Below are positions 1-9,552 of a stretch of DNA of 64,000 bases, one piece after another. Under the pieces are notes generated by a model, which was given only the letters and a program-made list of their open reading frames with translations, had not been told where the DNA came from and ran no database searches. The position numbers were made by a program, and so were the translations under genes. The first letter of the stretch is position 1; every line of letters starts with the position of its first letter. The stretch lies in assembly GCF_024448895.1 (NCBI RefSeq), contig NZ_JAMOIC010000008.1, positions 124,001-188,000 of the forward strand, read 5' to 3'. Source of the stretch: Stutzerimonas stutzeri. Lineage in GTDB: Bacteria > Pseudomonadota > Gammaproteobacteria > Pseudomonadales > Pseudomonadaceae.

Positions 1-1
1 C

Positions 2-955
2 CGTGGCGAACCGCTGCCGATCACTCAGGATCAGGTTCCGCTCAACGGCCACGCCATCGAGGTGCGGCTGTATGCCGAAGACCCGGATAATGACTTCCTG
101 CCCGCCACCGGCACGCTGGATCTGTACCGCGAATCCGCCCCCGGCCCGGGCCGTCGTGTCGACAGCGGTGTGGCCGAAGGCGATACGGTTTCACCCTTCT
201 ACGATCCGATGCTCGGCAAGCTGATCGCCTGGGGCGAGAACCGCGAGGAAGCGCGCCTGCGACTGCTGACTATGCTCGATGAAACCTACGTCGGCGGCGT
301 GCGGACCAACTTGGCTTTTCTGCGGCGCGTAATTGGCCACCCTGCTTTTGCCGACGCGGAACTGGACACCGGTTTCATTCCGCGTCATGAAGCGGAGCTG
401 ATGCGCAAACCTGGCGAATTGGCCGATGAATTCTGGCAACTGGCCGGCGAGCTCTTCGTGCAGACCGAGCCGGCCAAGGTCCGTGAAGACGATCTCCACT
501 CACCATGGGCCAAGCGCGATGGCCTGCGCTTCGGATTACCGGCGCAAACCAGTGTGCATCTGATGTGCAATGGCGAGAGCCGTCAGGTACGCGTGAGCAG
601 TCGCGCCGCAACCGAGATCACGCATCTTCCAAAAGCCATCCGCCAGGGCTGCACGCTCTATCTGGAATGCAATGGCGAGCTGCACGCCGTAACCGCGTTC
701 GACCCCATCGCTGAAGTCGAGGCCAGCCACCAGCACCACGGCGGCCTGACCGCGCCCATGAACGGCAGCATCGTTCGGGTGCTGGTCGAGGCCGGGCAAA
801 GCGTCGAGGCCGGCGCCACGCTCATCGTGCTCGAAGCGATGAAGATGGAGCACAGCATCCGTGCGCAACAGGCAGGCGTGGTCAAAGGTCTGTTTTATGC
901 CGAAGGCGATATGGTCAGCGAAGGTGCGGTATTGCTGGAGCTGGAAGACGCCTGA
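2..955 (+). CDS. liuD: Methylcrotonyl-CoA carboxylase biotin-containing alpha subunit, 3' part
   Basis: The reading frame is open from the window edge, so the start lies upstream and only the last 317 residues are present. They cover the end of the biotin carboxylase domain (the stretch reading NGHAIEVRLYAEDP is typical), a linker, and a C-terminal biotinyl domain with the attachment motif EAMKMEH, the lysine lying 36 residues from the end. The enzyme carboxylates 3-methylcrotonyl-CoA in leucine and isovalerate breakdown. The assignment to this substrate, rather than to geranyl-, acetyl- or propionyl-CoA, rests on the HMG-CoA lyase gene that follows on the same strand, which gives the usual liu gene order. 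Confidence 0.8.
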   Translation, partial: RGEPLPITQDQVPLNGHAIEVRLYAEDPDNDFLPATGTLDLYRESAPGPGRRVDSGVAEGDTVSPFYDPMLGKLIAWGENREEARLRLLTMLDETYVGGVRTNLAFLRRVIGHPAFADAELDTGFIPRHEAELMRKPGELADEFWQLAGELFVQTEPAKVREDDLHSPWAKRDGLRFGLPAQTSVHLMCNGESRQVRVSSRAATEITHLPKAIRQGCTLYLECNGELHAVTAFDPIAEVEASHQHHGGLTAPMNGSIVRVLVEAGQSVEAGATLIVLEAMKMEHSIRAQQAGVVKGLFYAEGDMVSEGAVLLELEDA

Positions 956-1092
956 CGCAGGATGGAAAACGGCGTGATGCGGAAACTTCTGCATGGCATT
1001 GGTGAGCTGAAGCGGAGCGCCGCCCGGCCTACCCTGCTGAGATTCTGCACCCCGCTTATATGGGTGGCTCACGCCACAGACTAGCCTTGTAG

Positions 1093-1110
1093 GGTGGGCT
1101 TCAGCCCACC
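1093..1110. repeat. Short inverted repeat (REP-like hairpin)
   Basis: The sequence GGTGGGCTTCAGCCCACC forms a near-perfect hairpin (7-8 bp stem, 2-4 nt loop) in the 233-bp gap between the carboxylase and lyase genes. It looks like a dispersed intergenic palindrome of the kind common in Pseudomonas genomes. No second copy was seen in this window. It could also act as a transcript 3'-end stabiliser for the carboxylase mRNA. Confidence 0.45.
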
Positions 1111-1188
1111 AGGCACGATGAAAAGGTCTCACGATCTGACCCCTAACCCAGGTGACGCTGCAAACATCGCGACACCCATGGAGGACAC

Positions 1189-2091
1189 ATGACTCTGCCC
1201 AAACACGTCCGTCTGGTGGAAGTCGGCCCCCGCGACGGCCTGCAGAACGAAAAGCAGCCGATCAGCGTCGCCGACAAAGTGCGGCTGGTGGACGACCTCA
1301 GCGCCGCCGGCCTGCAGTACATCGAGGTCGGCAGTTTCGTGTCGCCCAAGTGGGTGCCACAGATGGCCGGCTCGGCCGAGGTTTTCGCGCAGATCCGGCA
1401 AAAACCGGGCGTGACCTATGCGGCCCTGACGCCGAACCTGAAAGGCCTCGAAGCGGCCATCGAAGCCGGTGTCAACGAAGTCGCGGTGTTCGGCGCCGCG
1501 TCCGAGGCGTTCTCGCAGAAGAACATCAATTGCTCCATCGACGAGAGCCTGGCGCGCTTCGCCCCGCTGATGGAAGCGGCGCGCGAAAACGGCATTCAGG
1601 TGCGTGGCTACGTGTCCTGCGTGCTGGGTTGTCCCTACGAAGGGGAGATCGATCCGCAGCGCGTCGCCCACGTCGCGCGCGAATTATTCGCCATGGGCTG
1701 CTACGAGGTCTCGCTGGGCGACACCATTGGCACCGGCACGCCGGGTAAAACCCGCCAACTGATCGAGGCCGTCAGCCGCGAGGTGCCGCGCGACAAGCTC
1801 GCCGGCCACTTCCACGACACCTATGGTCAGGCGCTGGCGAATATCTATGCCAGCCTGCTGGAAGGCCTCTGCGTATTCGACAGCTCGGTCGCCGGGCTCG
1901 GCGGCTGCCCTTACGCCAAGGGTGCCAGCGGCAACGTTGCCAGCGAGGATGTGCTCTACATGCTTAACGGCCTGGGCATCGAGACGGGTATCGATCTGGA
2001 TGCGCTGGTCGCAGCCGGGCAACGCATCAGCGATCTGTTAGGCCGCCCCAACGGATCGAGGGTCGCGCGGGCGCGGCTGAGTGCCTTGTGA
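1189..2091 (+). CDS. liuE: Hydroxymethylglutaryl-CoA lyase
   Basis: This 300-residue protein cleaves HMG-CoA to acetyl-CoA and acetoacetate, the last step of leucine and isovalerate catabolism. It is a TIM-barrel enzyme of the HMGL-like family. GPRDGLQNE lies near the N-terminus (Arg15-Asp16), the metal-binding HFHDTYGQ motif carries His207 and His209, and the catalytic Cys240 sits in [14 protein letters not shown]. The ATG at 1189 follows a GGAGG ribosome site seven bases upstream. The length matches bacterial HMG-CoA lyases. It follows the biotin carboxylase subunit on the same strand, as in liu operons, although the 233-bp gap is wide. Confidence 0.92.
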   Translation: MTLPKHVRLVEVGPRDGLQNEKQPISVADKVRLVDDLSAAGLQYIEVGSFVSPKWVPQMAGSAEVFAQIRQKPGVTYAALTPNLKGLEAAIEAGVNEVAVFGAASEAFSQKNINCSIDESLARFAPLMEAARENGIQVRGYVSCVLGCPYEGEIDPQRVAHVARELFAMGCYEVSLGDTIGTGTPGKTRQLIEAVSREVPRDKLAGHFHDTYGQALANIYASLLEGLCVFDSSVAGLGGCPYAKGASGNVASEDVLYMLNGLGIETGIDLDALVAAGQRISDLLGRPNGSRVARARLSAL

Positions 2092-2276
2092 CAACGAATC
2101 GATGGGCTGACCTGCGGCCGACTTACAACACAAACATGAACTCGTTTGGCTCAATGCAAGAACAAGCTGTCGCAAAACAGGCGTCGAGGTTAGCGCTCCA
2201 GCGCGTCAGTGAAGCGGTTGAAATACAGATACAGCAGGCCACTCGCTGCCACATGCAGCGCCAATTACCCAAGCGT

Positions 2277-2324
2277 CCGCCGTTACGCTCTGCTCCCCTA
2301 CCTTTTGACGGCGGGTGCTTTTTT
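2277..2324 (+). terminator. Candidate intrinsic terminator after the liu genes
   Basis: CCGCCGT at 2277-2283 pairs with ACGGCGG at 2308-2314 and a T-rich run follows at 2319-2324. The stem is short and the loop is long (24 nt), so this is a weak terminator. Its position between liuE and a thiolase gene that has its own ribosome site supports separate transcription. The rest of the 286-bp gap shows nothing recognisable. Confidence 0.35.
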
Positions 2325-2377
2325 ATTCTCCCTGCAGGGTCGCTTCACCGCGGCATCAGGGTTCAAGGAGATAAAAC

Positions 2378-3559
2378 ATGCAAGACGTTGTAATCGTTGC
2401 CGCAACTCGCACTGCAATCGGCGCTTTCCAAGGCGCGCTAGCCAACGTGAGCGCGACGGAACTGGGCAGCACGGTCATCCGCGCGTTGTTGGAGAAAACC
2501 GGCATCGACCCAGCCACGGTCGACGAAGTGATCATGGGCCAGGTGCTTACCGCTGGATGCGGGCAGAATCCCGCGCGGCAATCAGCGATCAATGCTGGCC
2601 TTCCCTATAGCGTGCCAGCCATGACAGTGAACAAGCTCTGTGGCTCCGGCCTGAAAACCGTGCATTTGGCCGCCCAGGCAATACGCTGCGGCGATGCCGA
2701 AATCGTCATTGCCGGCGGCATGGAAAACATGAGCCTCGCGCCTTATGTATTACCCAAGGCGCGCACTGGCCTACGCATGGGCCATGCCCAACTGGCCGAC
2801 TCGCTGCTGCAGGACGGATTGCTTGACGCCTTTCATGACTATCACATGGGTATCACCGCAGAGAACCTCGTGTCCTGCTACAAACTGACCCGGGAGGAAC
2901 AGGACGCCTTCGCCGCGCAATCCCAACAGCGCGCGGCGGCCGCTATCGAGGGTGGTCGCTTCAAGGCGGAAATCACACCCGTATCCATCCCGCAGCGCAA
3001 AGGCGATGCCCTGCTGTTCGATACCGACGAGCAGCCCCGGACAGACACCACGACCCAGTCACTGGCCAAACTCAAACCAGCCTTCGATAAGAACGGCAGC
3101 GTCACAGCCGGCAACGCCTCGACGCTTAACGATGGTGCGGCAGCGGTGCTGCTGATGAGCGCGTCCAAGGCCAAAGCGCTTGACCTACCGATTCTGGCCA
3201 CCATCAAGGGTTATGCCAGCTCTGGCGTAGATCCGGCGATCATGGGGATTGGACCGGTCAGTGCGACTCGCAAGTGCCTGGACAAGTCCGGCTGGACACT
3301 CGAAGAAATCGAGCTCATCGAAGCAAACGAAGCCTTTGCCGCACAAGCGTTGTCAGTCGGCAAAGAGCTGGGCTGGAACAGCGACAAGGTCAACGTCAAT
3401 GGCGGCGCCATCGCCCTGGGTCATCCTATCGGCGCATCCGGTTGTCGTGTGCTGGTTACCCTGCTGCACGAGATGATGAGCCGTGACGCCAAGAAAGGTC
3501 TGGCCACGCTTTGCATCGGTGGTGGCCAGGGCGTCGCATTGACATTGCAGCGCGACTGA
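2378..3559 (+). CDS. Acetyl-CoA C-acyltransferase (thiolase)
   Basis: A 393-residue thiolase of the AtoB/PhaA type, which interconverts two acetyl-CoA with acetoacetyl-CoA and CoA. The acyl-accepting cysteine is Cys88 in [11 protein letters not shown]. The C-terminal half has NEAFAAQ, the histidine motif [14 protein letters not shown], and the second catalytic cysteine in LCIGGGQG. Full family length. The ATG at 2378 follows AAGGAG. Next to HMG-CoA lyase, which releases acetoacetate, it most likely finishes that route or works in short-chain beta-oxidation. The exact chain-length preference cannot be read from sequence. Confidence 0.88.
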   Translation: MQDVVIVAATRTAIGAFQGALANVSATELGSTVIRALLEKTGIDPATVDEVIMGQVLTAGCGQNPARQSAINAGLPYSVPAMTVNKLCGSGLKTVHLAAQAIRCGDAEIVIAGGMENMSLAPYVLPKARTGLRMGHAQLADSLLQDGLLDAFHDYHMGITAENLVSCYKLTREEQDAFAAQSQQRAAAAIEGGRFKAEITPVSIPQRKGDALLFDTDEQPRTDTTTQSLAKLKPAFDKNGSVTAGNASTLNDGAAAVLLMSASKAKALDLPILATIKGYASSGVDPAIMGIGPVSATRKCLDKSGWTLEEIELIEANEAFAAQALSVGKELGWNSDKVNVNGGAIALGHPIGASGCRVLVTLLHEMMSRDAKKGLATLCIGGGQGVALTLQRD

Positions 3560-3573
3560 CCGTGAACCGCTCT

Positions 3574-4257
3574 ATGCGCGCAAGCTACCAACGGGGCAGA
3601 CCGCTACCGCTGATTGACCTCGCCCACGGCGACGCCAGCCGACCGGTGCGGGCTGACACACCGCCGGTGCATGAGCAACTACGAATAGTGGCGCTGACAC
3701 TATTCGTCGAGCATGGCTTTCAGGCGGTCAGCCTGCGCCAGTTGGCCATGGCGCTCGGCATGCAAGCCGGCTCGTTGTACAACCACATGGAGAGCAAGCA
3801 AATCCTGCTTTTCGAGCTGATCGAGGAGCACGAAACGGACCTGCTGGATCTACTGGAGGCCGATGATCCCTGTCAGGCGGACGGGCTGACCCGCCTGCGC
3901 AGCTACGTCGACCTGCACATTCGATACAACCTGATGCATCAACATCGGTTGGTGCTGGCTCGCCGGGAGTCCCGCTGCCTGAGCGCCGAGCAACGCGCTT
4001 CAATCGAGGCAACTCGACAGGCTCACGTCGATCACTTGGAAAAAATTCTTCGGCAGATACCCTCACCGGCCGCGGCCGGACAAAGGAGTGCTGTCGCGCG
4101 CAGCCTGATGTCGATCCTCGAGGATGCGCCCACGTGGTGGTCACCGGACGATGCCTCTGCAGTCGAAGGTTTTATAGCAGTAGTGACGCAGATGGCGGTT
4201 GGTGGGCTGGCGGGACCCAGCGCGGAACGATCTTTACCGCGGGCTCGCTCGGCCTGA
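3574..4257 (+). CDS. TetR/AcrR family transcriptional regulator
   Basis: About 227 residues with an N-terminal helix-turn-helix ([20 protein letters not shown]) followed by an acidic helical ligand domain. It starts 14 bp after the thiolase stop codon and is probably co-transcribed with it. A likely role is control of the thiolase or of neighbouring fatty-acid genes. The ATG at 3574 is chosen; an in-frame GTG at 3562 is an alternative, and neither has a strong ribosome site. The inducer is unknown. Confidence 0.75.
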   Translation: MRASYQRGRPLPLIDLAHGDASRPVRADTPPVHEQLRIVALTLFVEHGFQAVSLRQLAMALGMQAGSLYNHMESKQILLFELIEEHETDLLDLLEADDPCQADGLTRLRSYVDLHIRYNLMHQHRLVLARRESRCLSAEQRASIEATRQAHVDHLEKILRQIPSPAAAGQRSAVARSLMSILEDAPTWWSPDDASAVEGFIAVVTQMAVGGLAGPSAERSLPRARSA

Positions 4258-4347
4258 GCAGCCGACGCAGTTGCTTCAAATACAAAGGTGCTTCACCTCA
4301 ATGCCAATAGCCTCCGCACAATCGAGGCGAACGTTAAGGAAGCAGTT

Positions 4348-4905
4348 ATGAACGAAGACATGATTCAGCACTATCGCGGCATTCTTGAAGGTGTCGGCGA
4401 AAACCCGGAACGCGAAGGTCTGGTGGACACACCCAAGCGGGCCGCAAAAGCCATGCAGTACCTCTGCCAGGGTTATGGCCAGACCGTTGAGCAAGTCGTC
4501 AACGGCGCACTTTTCGAGTCGGACAATGATGAAATGGTCATCGTCCGTGACATCGAGCTCTATTCAATGTGCGAACACCACATGCTGCCTTTCATCGGCA
4601 AGGCTCACGTTGCCTACACCCCTACCGGCAAAGTCCTCGGCCTGTCCAAAGTGGCGCGGATCGTCGATATGTTCGCCCGGCGTCTTCAAATTCAGGAAAA
4701 CATGACCAAGCAGATCGCCGACGCGATCATGCAGGTAACCAACGCTGCTGGCGTCGCCGTGGTCATCGAAGCGCAGCACATGTGCATGATGATGCGGGGC
4801 TGCGAGAAGCAAAATTCGGTAATGACAACTTCGGTGATGCTCGGTGGGTTCCGTGATTCGTACAACACCCGCCAGGAATTTCTGCAGCTCATTCGAGGCC
4901 GCTGA
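4348..4905 (+). CDS. folE: GTP cyclohydrolase I
   Basis: A 185-residue enzyme that converts GTP to 7,8-dihydroneopterin triphosphate, the entry step to folate and tetrahydro-monapterin. The zinc ligands are visible: Cys75 and His78 in MCEHHMLPF, and Cys146 in QHMCMMMRG. The start at 4348 is set by AAGGAAG upstream and by the family's usual N-terminus; the longer open frame to 4288 has no support. The stop codon lies one base before the folX start, so the two are translationally coupled. Confidence 0.93.
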   Translation: MNEDMIQHYRGILEGVGENPEREGLVDTPKRAAKAMQYLCQGYGQTVEQVVNGALFESDNDEMVIVRDIELYSMCEHHMLPFIGKAHVAYTPTGKVLGLSKVARIVDMFARRLQIQENMTKQIADAIMQVTNAAGVAVVIEAQHMCMMMRGCEKQNSVMTTSVMLGGFRDSYNTRQEFLQLIRGR

Positions 4906-4906
4906 C

Positions 4907-5281
4907 ATGCCGAGACTGGAACCGGGGATGGCGCGGATCCGTGTCAAGAATTTGCGCCTGCGTACCTATATCGGCATCAAGGAAGATGAAATCCGTAACA
5001 AGCAGGACGTGCTGATCAACCTGACCATCCTGTACCCGGCCGCCGATGCGGTACGCGATAACGACATCGAACAGGCTCTCAATTACCGCACCATCACCAA
5101 GGCGATCATTCGGCATGTCGAGGAAAACCGCTTCGCCCTGCTGGAGCGGTTGACCCAAGAAGTGCTGGATCTGGCGATGGCGCCACAGGCCGTACGCTAT
5201 GCCGAAGTGGAAATCGACAAGCCACATGCCCTGCGCTTTGCCGAATCCGTGTCGATCACCCTGGCCGGGCACCGCGATTGA
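4907..5281 (+). CDS. folX: Dihydroneopterin triphosphate 2'-epimerase
   Basis: A 124-residue tunnelling-fold protein of the FolB/FolX family, which epimerises dihydroneopterin triphosphate to the monapterin form. The stretch [18 protein letters not shown] and the [14 protein letters not shown] end are typical of FolX. The gene begins one base after the folE stop. In pseudomonads the folE-folX product supplies the cofactor of phenylalanine hydroxylase; that role is taken from the family. FolB (aldolase) is the main alternative, but the pairing with folE and the C-terminal motif favour FolX. Confidence 0.85.
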   Translation: MPRLEPGMARIRVKNLRLRTYIGIKEDEIRNKQDVLINLTILYPAADAVRDNDIEQALNYRTITKAIIRHVEENRFALLERLTQEVLDLAMAPQAVRYAEVEIDKPHALRFAESVSITLAGHRD

Positions 5282-5697
5282 TCGCCTCGGCGAGCACTAC
5301 ACCGCGAAGCCTGCATGGTCGTCGGACGTGCGGACAAAAAAAAGCTGCTCACCCGAAGGTAGAGCAGCGAACCACCAGTCGCTCCTGGTTACGGGGATTC
5401 GCTCGCGTGGCGAGTCGAATCGGCATCAGTACCCGTTTGTCGGTCGTGAAATCGAGGCTTACGCCTGGCGCCTGCAATGTGTTGATCGATCGGAACCTGC
5501 CGTCACGGGCTGCTGTACCTCAGCCTACAACCCCACCATTTATTCGCCAGCGACTCGGCGCTGTTTCGTTTGACCCGAGATAAAACGGTACGCAAGCCGC
5601 AAAAACCGTTAACGGCTAGGGTAGGTCCTGATGCACGACCTCGCTCCTGCTCGAAGAAGCTCCATTAATAAATCCAAAAACGGAGACTGACCCCACG
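5282..5697. other. 416-bp intergenic region between folX and the DUF1329 gene
   Basis: No convincing gene is seen here; the short open frames lack ribosome sites and coherent composition. The one clear element is a hairpin at 5344-5368 flanked by an A-run, which reads as a minus-strand terminator and is listed separately. Directly before the DUF1329 start the sequence is AT-richer, but no consensus promoter stands out. Confidence 0.5.
5336..5368 (-). terminator. Intrinsic terminator on the minus strand
   Basis: GCTGCTC at 5344-5350 pairs with GAGCAGC at 5362-5368 around an 11-nt loop, and the plus-strand A8 run at 5336-5343 becomes U8 on the minus strand. This is a textbook intrinsic terminator, yet no minus-strand gene ends nearby. 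The flanking genes both read on the plus strand and the plus-strand side has no T-run. Confidence 0.65.
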
Positions 5698-7065
5698 ATG
5701 AAACTCCAACTCGCTCTTTGCGCCGCCCTCAGCGGCATCACGACGTTTTCTATTGCCGCAGTCAGCCCCGAAGAAGCCAAGCAACTGGGCAACGAACTCA
5801 CCCTCTTTGGCGCGACCAAGGCCGGTAATGCCGAAGGCACGATCCCCGCGTATGAAGGCGGGCTGACCACCGCGCCTGCCGACTTCAAGCCCGACAGTGG
5901 CTTCTGGGCCGACCCGTTCAGGGACGAGAAGCCGCTGTACCGTATTGATGCGTCCAACGCGGACCAGTACGCCGACAAGCTCAGCGATGGCCAGAAGCAC
6001 CTGCTCAAGAAGAATCCGGAAACCTGGTACATGGACGTGTATCCGACCCATCGCACTGCGGCGTATCCGGAAAATGTGATGGAAGCGACTGTGCGTAACG
6101 CCACTGCATGCAAGACCTATAACGATGGGCTTTCCATCGAGCCGGCATGCCGCGGCGGCCTGCCGTATCCGATTCCGAAAACCGGCAACGAAGTGATGTG
6201 GAACCAGTTGCTGCGCTACAAGAACGGGCCGACCGCTACCACTACGACCTCCTCCAACAGCTGGGTTATTGACAGCAACGGCACCATCACCAAGGCCGCC
6301 GAACAGGCCACTTTCGAGGAATTCCCCTACTACCAGACAGACCGCGATGATCGTGACCCGGAAATGTATGCTCGTGTGTTTTCTCTAAACAAACAGCCTG
6401 CGCGCCGAGCCGGCGAAGTAACAGGTATCAGCGATTATCTGGACCCGACCAAGAAGCCACGCCGCGCCTGGAGCTACACGCCAGGCCAGCGCCGCGTCAA
6501 GCTCGCGCCTGAGTTCGCCTATGACACGCCTGTGGCGAGCCAGGGTGGCGTGACGTTGTTCGACGAGTTGCAGATGTTCGCTGGCATGCAGGACCGCTTC
6601 GATTTCAAGCTGGTGGGCAAGAGGGAAATGTTCATTCCTTACAACGCGTACAAGTTCAACTTCGAAGCCGACCAGATGGACCAGTTCAGCGATCATCACG
6701 CCAATCCGAAGTACGAACGCTGGGAGCTACATCGCGTCTACGTAGTGGAAGCCACACTCAAGCCCGGCATGCGCCACGTGTACAGCAAGCGCCACTACTA
6801 CCTGGACGAAGACACCTTTGGAGCAGGCCTGTATGACGCCTGGGACCAGGACGGAAACCTCTACCGCTCGATGTTCCTGAGTGGCGTTCAGCTGTATGAC
6901 AAGCAGATTCCATACGCTGTGAAGAACGTCATCTACGACTTCAACAAGGGGATGTACGGCGTGATCAACGACGGGCTGAAGGGTGGCTTCAAGATTCCAA
7001 AGGAAGCGTTACCCGAGCGGCAGATGAATGCCGAGGCCATTGTCAGCCGTATCACCCAACGCTGA
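5698..7065 (+). CDS. DUF1329 domain-containing exported protein
   Basis: A 455-residue protein with a cleavable signal peptide (hydrophobic residues 4-20, ending in IAA) and the DUF1329 fold through the rest. This family is thought to form a lipoprotein-receptor-like shell in the periplasm or outer membrane and is often encoded with genes for hydrophobic substrates. The ATG at 5698 follows a modest purine-rich site. The length fits the family. Its exact function is not known. It sits upstream of a DUF1993 gene on the same strand with a 74-bp gap. Confidence 0.82.
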   Translation: MKLQLALCAALSGITTFSIAAVSPEEAKQLGNELTLFGATKAGNAEGTIPAYEGGLTTAPADFKPDSGFWADPFRDEKPLYRIDASNADQYADKLSDGQKHLLKKNPETWYMDVYPTHRTAAYPENVMEATVRNATACKTYNDGLSIEPACRGGLPYPIPKTGNEVMWNQLLRYKNGPTATTTTSSNSWVIDSNGTITKAAEQATFEEFPYYQTDRDDRDPEMYARVFSLNKQPARRAGEVTGISDYLDPTKKPRRAWSYTPGQRRVKLAPEFAYDTPVASQGGVTLFDELQMFAGMQDRFDFKLVGKREMFIPYNAYKFNFEADQMDQFSDHHANPKYERWELHRVYVVEATLKPGMRHVYSKRHYYLDEDTFGAGLYDAWDQDGNLYRSMFLSGVQLYDKQIPYAVKNVIYDFNKGMYGVINDGLKGGFKIPKEALPERQMNAEAIVSRITQR

Positions 7066-7139
7066 TGTCCGCGCGGTCGCCGGGCGACTCTACAGCCACG
7101 CCGACCGTTTCTATTGAACGCCTTAACAGGAGAACAACA

Positions 7140-7649
7140 ATGGCGCTCACTATGCACCAGTCATCTGTTTTTTATTTCACCCGCCTGTTGAACAACCTTT
7201 CAGACATCCTCGCCAAGGCGCAGGCCCATGTGGACGAAACGGGCTCCGATCCGAAAGACCTGCTTGAAGCCCGTTTGACCGATGACATGTTCAACCTCAG
7301 CCAGCAGATTCAGATGGCATGCTTGCATCCACTGCTGTTTGTCGCAGGCATCACGGGCAAGCCTGCCGAACTCCAAAAGGATGAAGATCGCAGCTTCGCC
7401 GAGCTGCGCTCGCGGATTAGCAAAACCGTCTCCCTTCTGGAAAGCGTTCGCCCCGAGGATCTCAACGGCAGCGAAGACCGCGAAATAGTGCTGGCCACAC
7501 CGCGAGCCGACCTTCCATTCACCGGCCAGGGCAGCCTGCAGATATTTTCGTTGCCGAACTTTTTCTTCCACGTCGTCACCGCCTACGACATTCTGCGGCA
7601 CCGCGGCGTGTCGCTAGGCAAGATGGACTTCCTCGGCGGCCTGAAGTAG
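7140..7649 (+). CDS. DUF1993 family protein
   Basis: A 169-residue soluble helical protein of the DUF1993 family, related to DinB-type four-helix bundles. It begins MALTMHQSSVFYFTRLLNNL after an AGGAG site, which sets the start at 7140 rather than at the upstream in-frame ATG. The C-terminal part (FFFHVVTAYDILRHRGVSLGKMDF) is typical of the family and carries a conserved histidine. The function is unknown. It is probably co-transcribed with the DUF1329 gene and is followed by a strong palindromic terminator. Confidence 0.78.
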   Translation: MALTMHQSSVFYFTRLLNNLSDILAKAQAHVDETGSDPKDLLEARLTDDMFNLSQQIQMACLHPLLFVAGITGKPAELQKDEDRSFAELRSRISKTVSLLESVRPEDLNGSEDREIVLATPRADLPFTGQGSLQIFSLPNFFFHVVTAYDILRHRGVSLGKMDFLGGLK

Positions 7650-7718
7650 CACGATAGTGCTACACGCGGGGATGTGCTTATAAAGTGCGCGGCCGCACGG
7701 GGTGTCAGAAGAACGAAG

Positions 7719-7740
7719 TCGCCGGGCATATGCCCGGCGA
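7719..7740. terminator. Bidirectional palindromic terminator
   Basis: A perfect 22-bp palindrome centred on GCCGGGCATATGCCCGGC lies between two convergent genes. T-rich sequence follows on both sides (TTCTTTAT on the plus strand, TTCGTTCTT on the minus). It most likely ends both the DUF1993 transcript and the small exported-protein transcript. Confidence 0.65.
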
Positions 7741-7766
7741 TTCTTTATCACTGCATCACTGCAAAT

Positions 7767-8123
7767 TTATTGAGGCTCGCAGACCAACTTGGCTTGCAAC
7801 GGTGCGCCGGTGTATTTACCCGGCACGGCGAGGCTGGTCTGTTCGCCCGGCTCTATGGTGGTGGGTGGCGGCGCGTCGCTTTGGGCTTCAGCCGGTCCCG
7901 GCTGCAGTTCGCACATAACGCTGACATCGGCATTGTTAGTGATCTGCAGCATCTGCGTTGTGCTGGCAGTGGCCGTGCCAGCACTCCCTCCTCCGCTGGA
8001 ACCAACCACCTCGGTCTCGATGTCGAGACCGTTCAGCTGCTTGTCCAGATCGAGCCCATCAGCCATTGCCGTTACAGGCAGACAGATAGCCAGACCGCAA
8101 AAGATCAACATGTTCTTATTCAT
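7767..8123 (-). CDS. Small exported protein of unknown function
   Basis: A 118-residue protein with a clear signal peptide (MNKNMLIFCGLAICLPVTAMA) and then a 97-residue mature part. The mature region has a glycine-serine stretch and a motif ending in LVCEPQ, with two cysteines that could form a disulfide. The start at 8123 follows GGAGGT on the minus strand; the longer frame to 8168 is unsupported. I do not recognise the family. It is a single-gene unit facing the DUF1993 gene. Confidence 0.65.
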   Translation of the reverse strand: MNKNMLIFCGLAICLPVTAMADGLDLDKQLNGLDIETEVVGSSGGGSAGTATASTTQMLQITNNADVSVMCELQPGPAEAQSDAPPPTTIEPGEQTSLAVPGKYTGAPLQAKLVCEPQ

Positions 8124-8204
8124 TGTCGTTACCTCCGGTAAGGCGGGGCGGATGCCCCTGAATGTCAAAGCCGCTCCGTGGCAACTAGTGCTCCGGTCGC
8201 TGAC

Positions 8205-8963
8205 TTAACTCAGCATTAACATTCCGCCGTCGATCATTAGAGTCTGGCCTGTTACGAAGCGCGAACCTTCGCCGGCAAGAAAAACCAGAACGGGTGCCAA
8301 GTCTTGCGCGGCATCGCCAAGCCGACCTCCCAGCGGGATCAGACTGGCCATGAATGCATCGTGCTGCTCGAGCTGTGCGTCACTCATGCTGGCGCGAGTG
8401 GCGTCATACATCGGCGTCCATATCGCCGGAGCGATGGCGTTAACGGTAATGCCGTGCGGACCCCACTCGCGTGCGACGGTGCGCGTCCATGCCAGGACCG
8501 CGCCCTTGCTGGCAGCGTAGTGTGCCTTGCCTGGCTGCCCGCCCACGCCAGCGGCTGAGGCGAAGTTGATGATCCTCCCGCCACCTTGGTGCATATGCTC
8601 GTAGGCTGCGCGATTGGTCAGAAAGGTGCCGCGAGCATTCACCGCGAACACTTTTTCCCACTCATCCAGGGTGATTTCATCTGCAGTGGCGTTGGGCGCA
8701 ATTCCGGCAGCATTGACCAATACGTCCAGCCCGCCCAACTGTGCGGCAGCCCAAGCAAAGGCCCTTTTTACCGATTCCGTATCCGAGACATCGCAGATAT
8801 GCGAACGAGCCCAGCCATTGCCCTCGATTGCCTCCTGCGGGGCGCTTTCGCTTAAGTCGAGACTCGCCACATGGGCGCCTTCGTTTACAAAAGCCGCGAC
8901 TACCGCGGCGCCAATTCCTCGTGCGCCACCCGTAACGATGACGCGCTTGTTATTCAATTGCAT
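8205..8963 (-). CDS. SDR family NAD(P)-dependent oxidoreductase
   Basis: A 252-residue classical short-chain dehydrogenase. It has the nucleotide motif TGGARGIG (11-18), NAAG at 84-87, catalytic Ser136, and Tyr149/Lys153 in YAASK. Asp36 at the end of the second strand suggests NAD preference. It is divergent from the cytochrome P450 gene 590 bp away, so it may oxidise the alcohol that the P450 makes; this is inference from position. The substrate cannot be read from sequence. Confidence 0.85.
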   Translation of the reverse strand: MQLNNKRVIVTGGARGIGAAVVAAFVNEGAHVASLDLSESAPQEAIEGNGWARSHICDVSDTESVKRAFAWAAAQLGGLDVLVNAAGIAPNATADEITLDEWEKVFAVNARGTFLTNRAAYEHMHQGGGRIINFASAAGVGGQPGKAHYAASKGAVLAWTRTVAREWGPHGITVNAIAPAIWTPMYDATRASMSDAQLEQHDAFMASLIPLGGRLGDAAQDLAPVLVFLAGEGSRFVTGQTLMIDGGMLMLS

Positions 8964-9552
8964 GCCTGTGCTCCAAACTATATGGGCCTTCGTATAAAGG
9001 CGGCTTCCTGGCGATTACGTCATGTTTCGCGCAACGGCAACGGGCATGAGTGAATGAAGTTCATCCAGAAGCTTAGTAAGCAACATCGGACGCTGCGGGC
9101 GTATCGCCATTTACATACGGTTTTTCGTTTAACCCGAAGTCAAACGGAATGTAGGGAACCTTTCATGTATTGAGTTTTTGCGCACCAGCGCTGCTTGCTC
9201 GAAATACTTGGAGAAAACCCAAGCCTCCGTACCCAACGGGGCCTTGGATCGACAAGTCGCAACGCCGCGCTAACGGCGGACCAAGGAGAATTCGCACCCT
9301 TGTCCTGAGGCGTTTGGGCACCACGACTTTACGCCGTGTAAACGGCTTCCCGCCCGAGAAATCGCTGTCGCTGTTAGGGTGAGCGCTCTGCTGAACAGAC
9401 GCCCAAAGCGGACACGCGAATGACTCGGTTATCGCCGCTCGGGAAACGAATGCCACCCGGCTCCAACTTGCCTGGATGCCGGCCACATGCCCAAGTCGCC
9501 TGTTCGAGGCATGAGAACAACTACAACAAAACCAAATCGGGAATCGAAGCCA
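8964..9552. other. 589-bp divergent intergenic region upstream of the P450 gene
   Basis: The region lies between the divergent SDR and P450 genes and should hold both promoters. No clear sigma-70 match, operator palindrome or RNA gene could be picked out by eye. The short open frames here have no ribosome sites or recognisable products. Confidence 0.4.
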
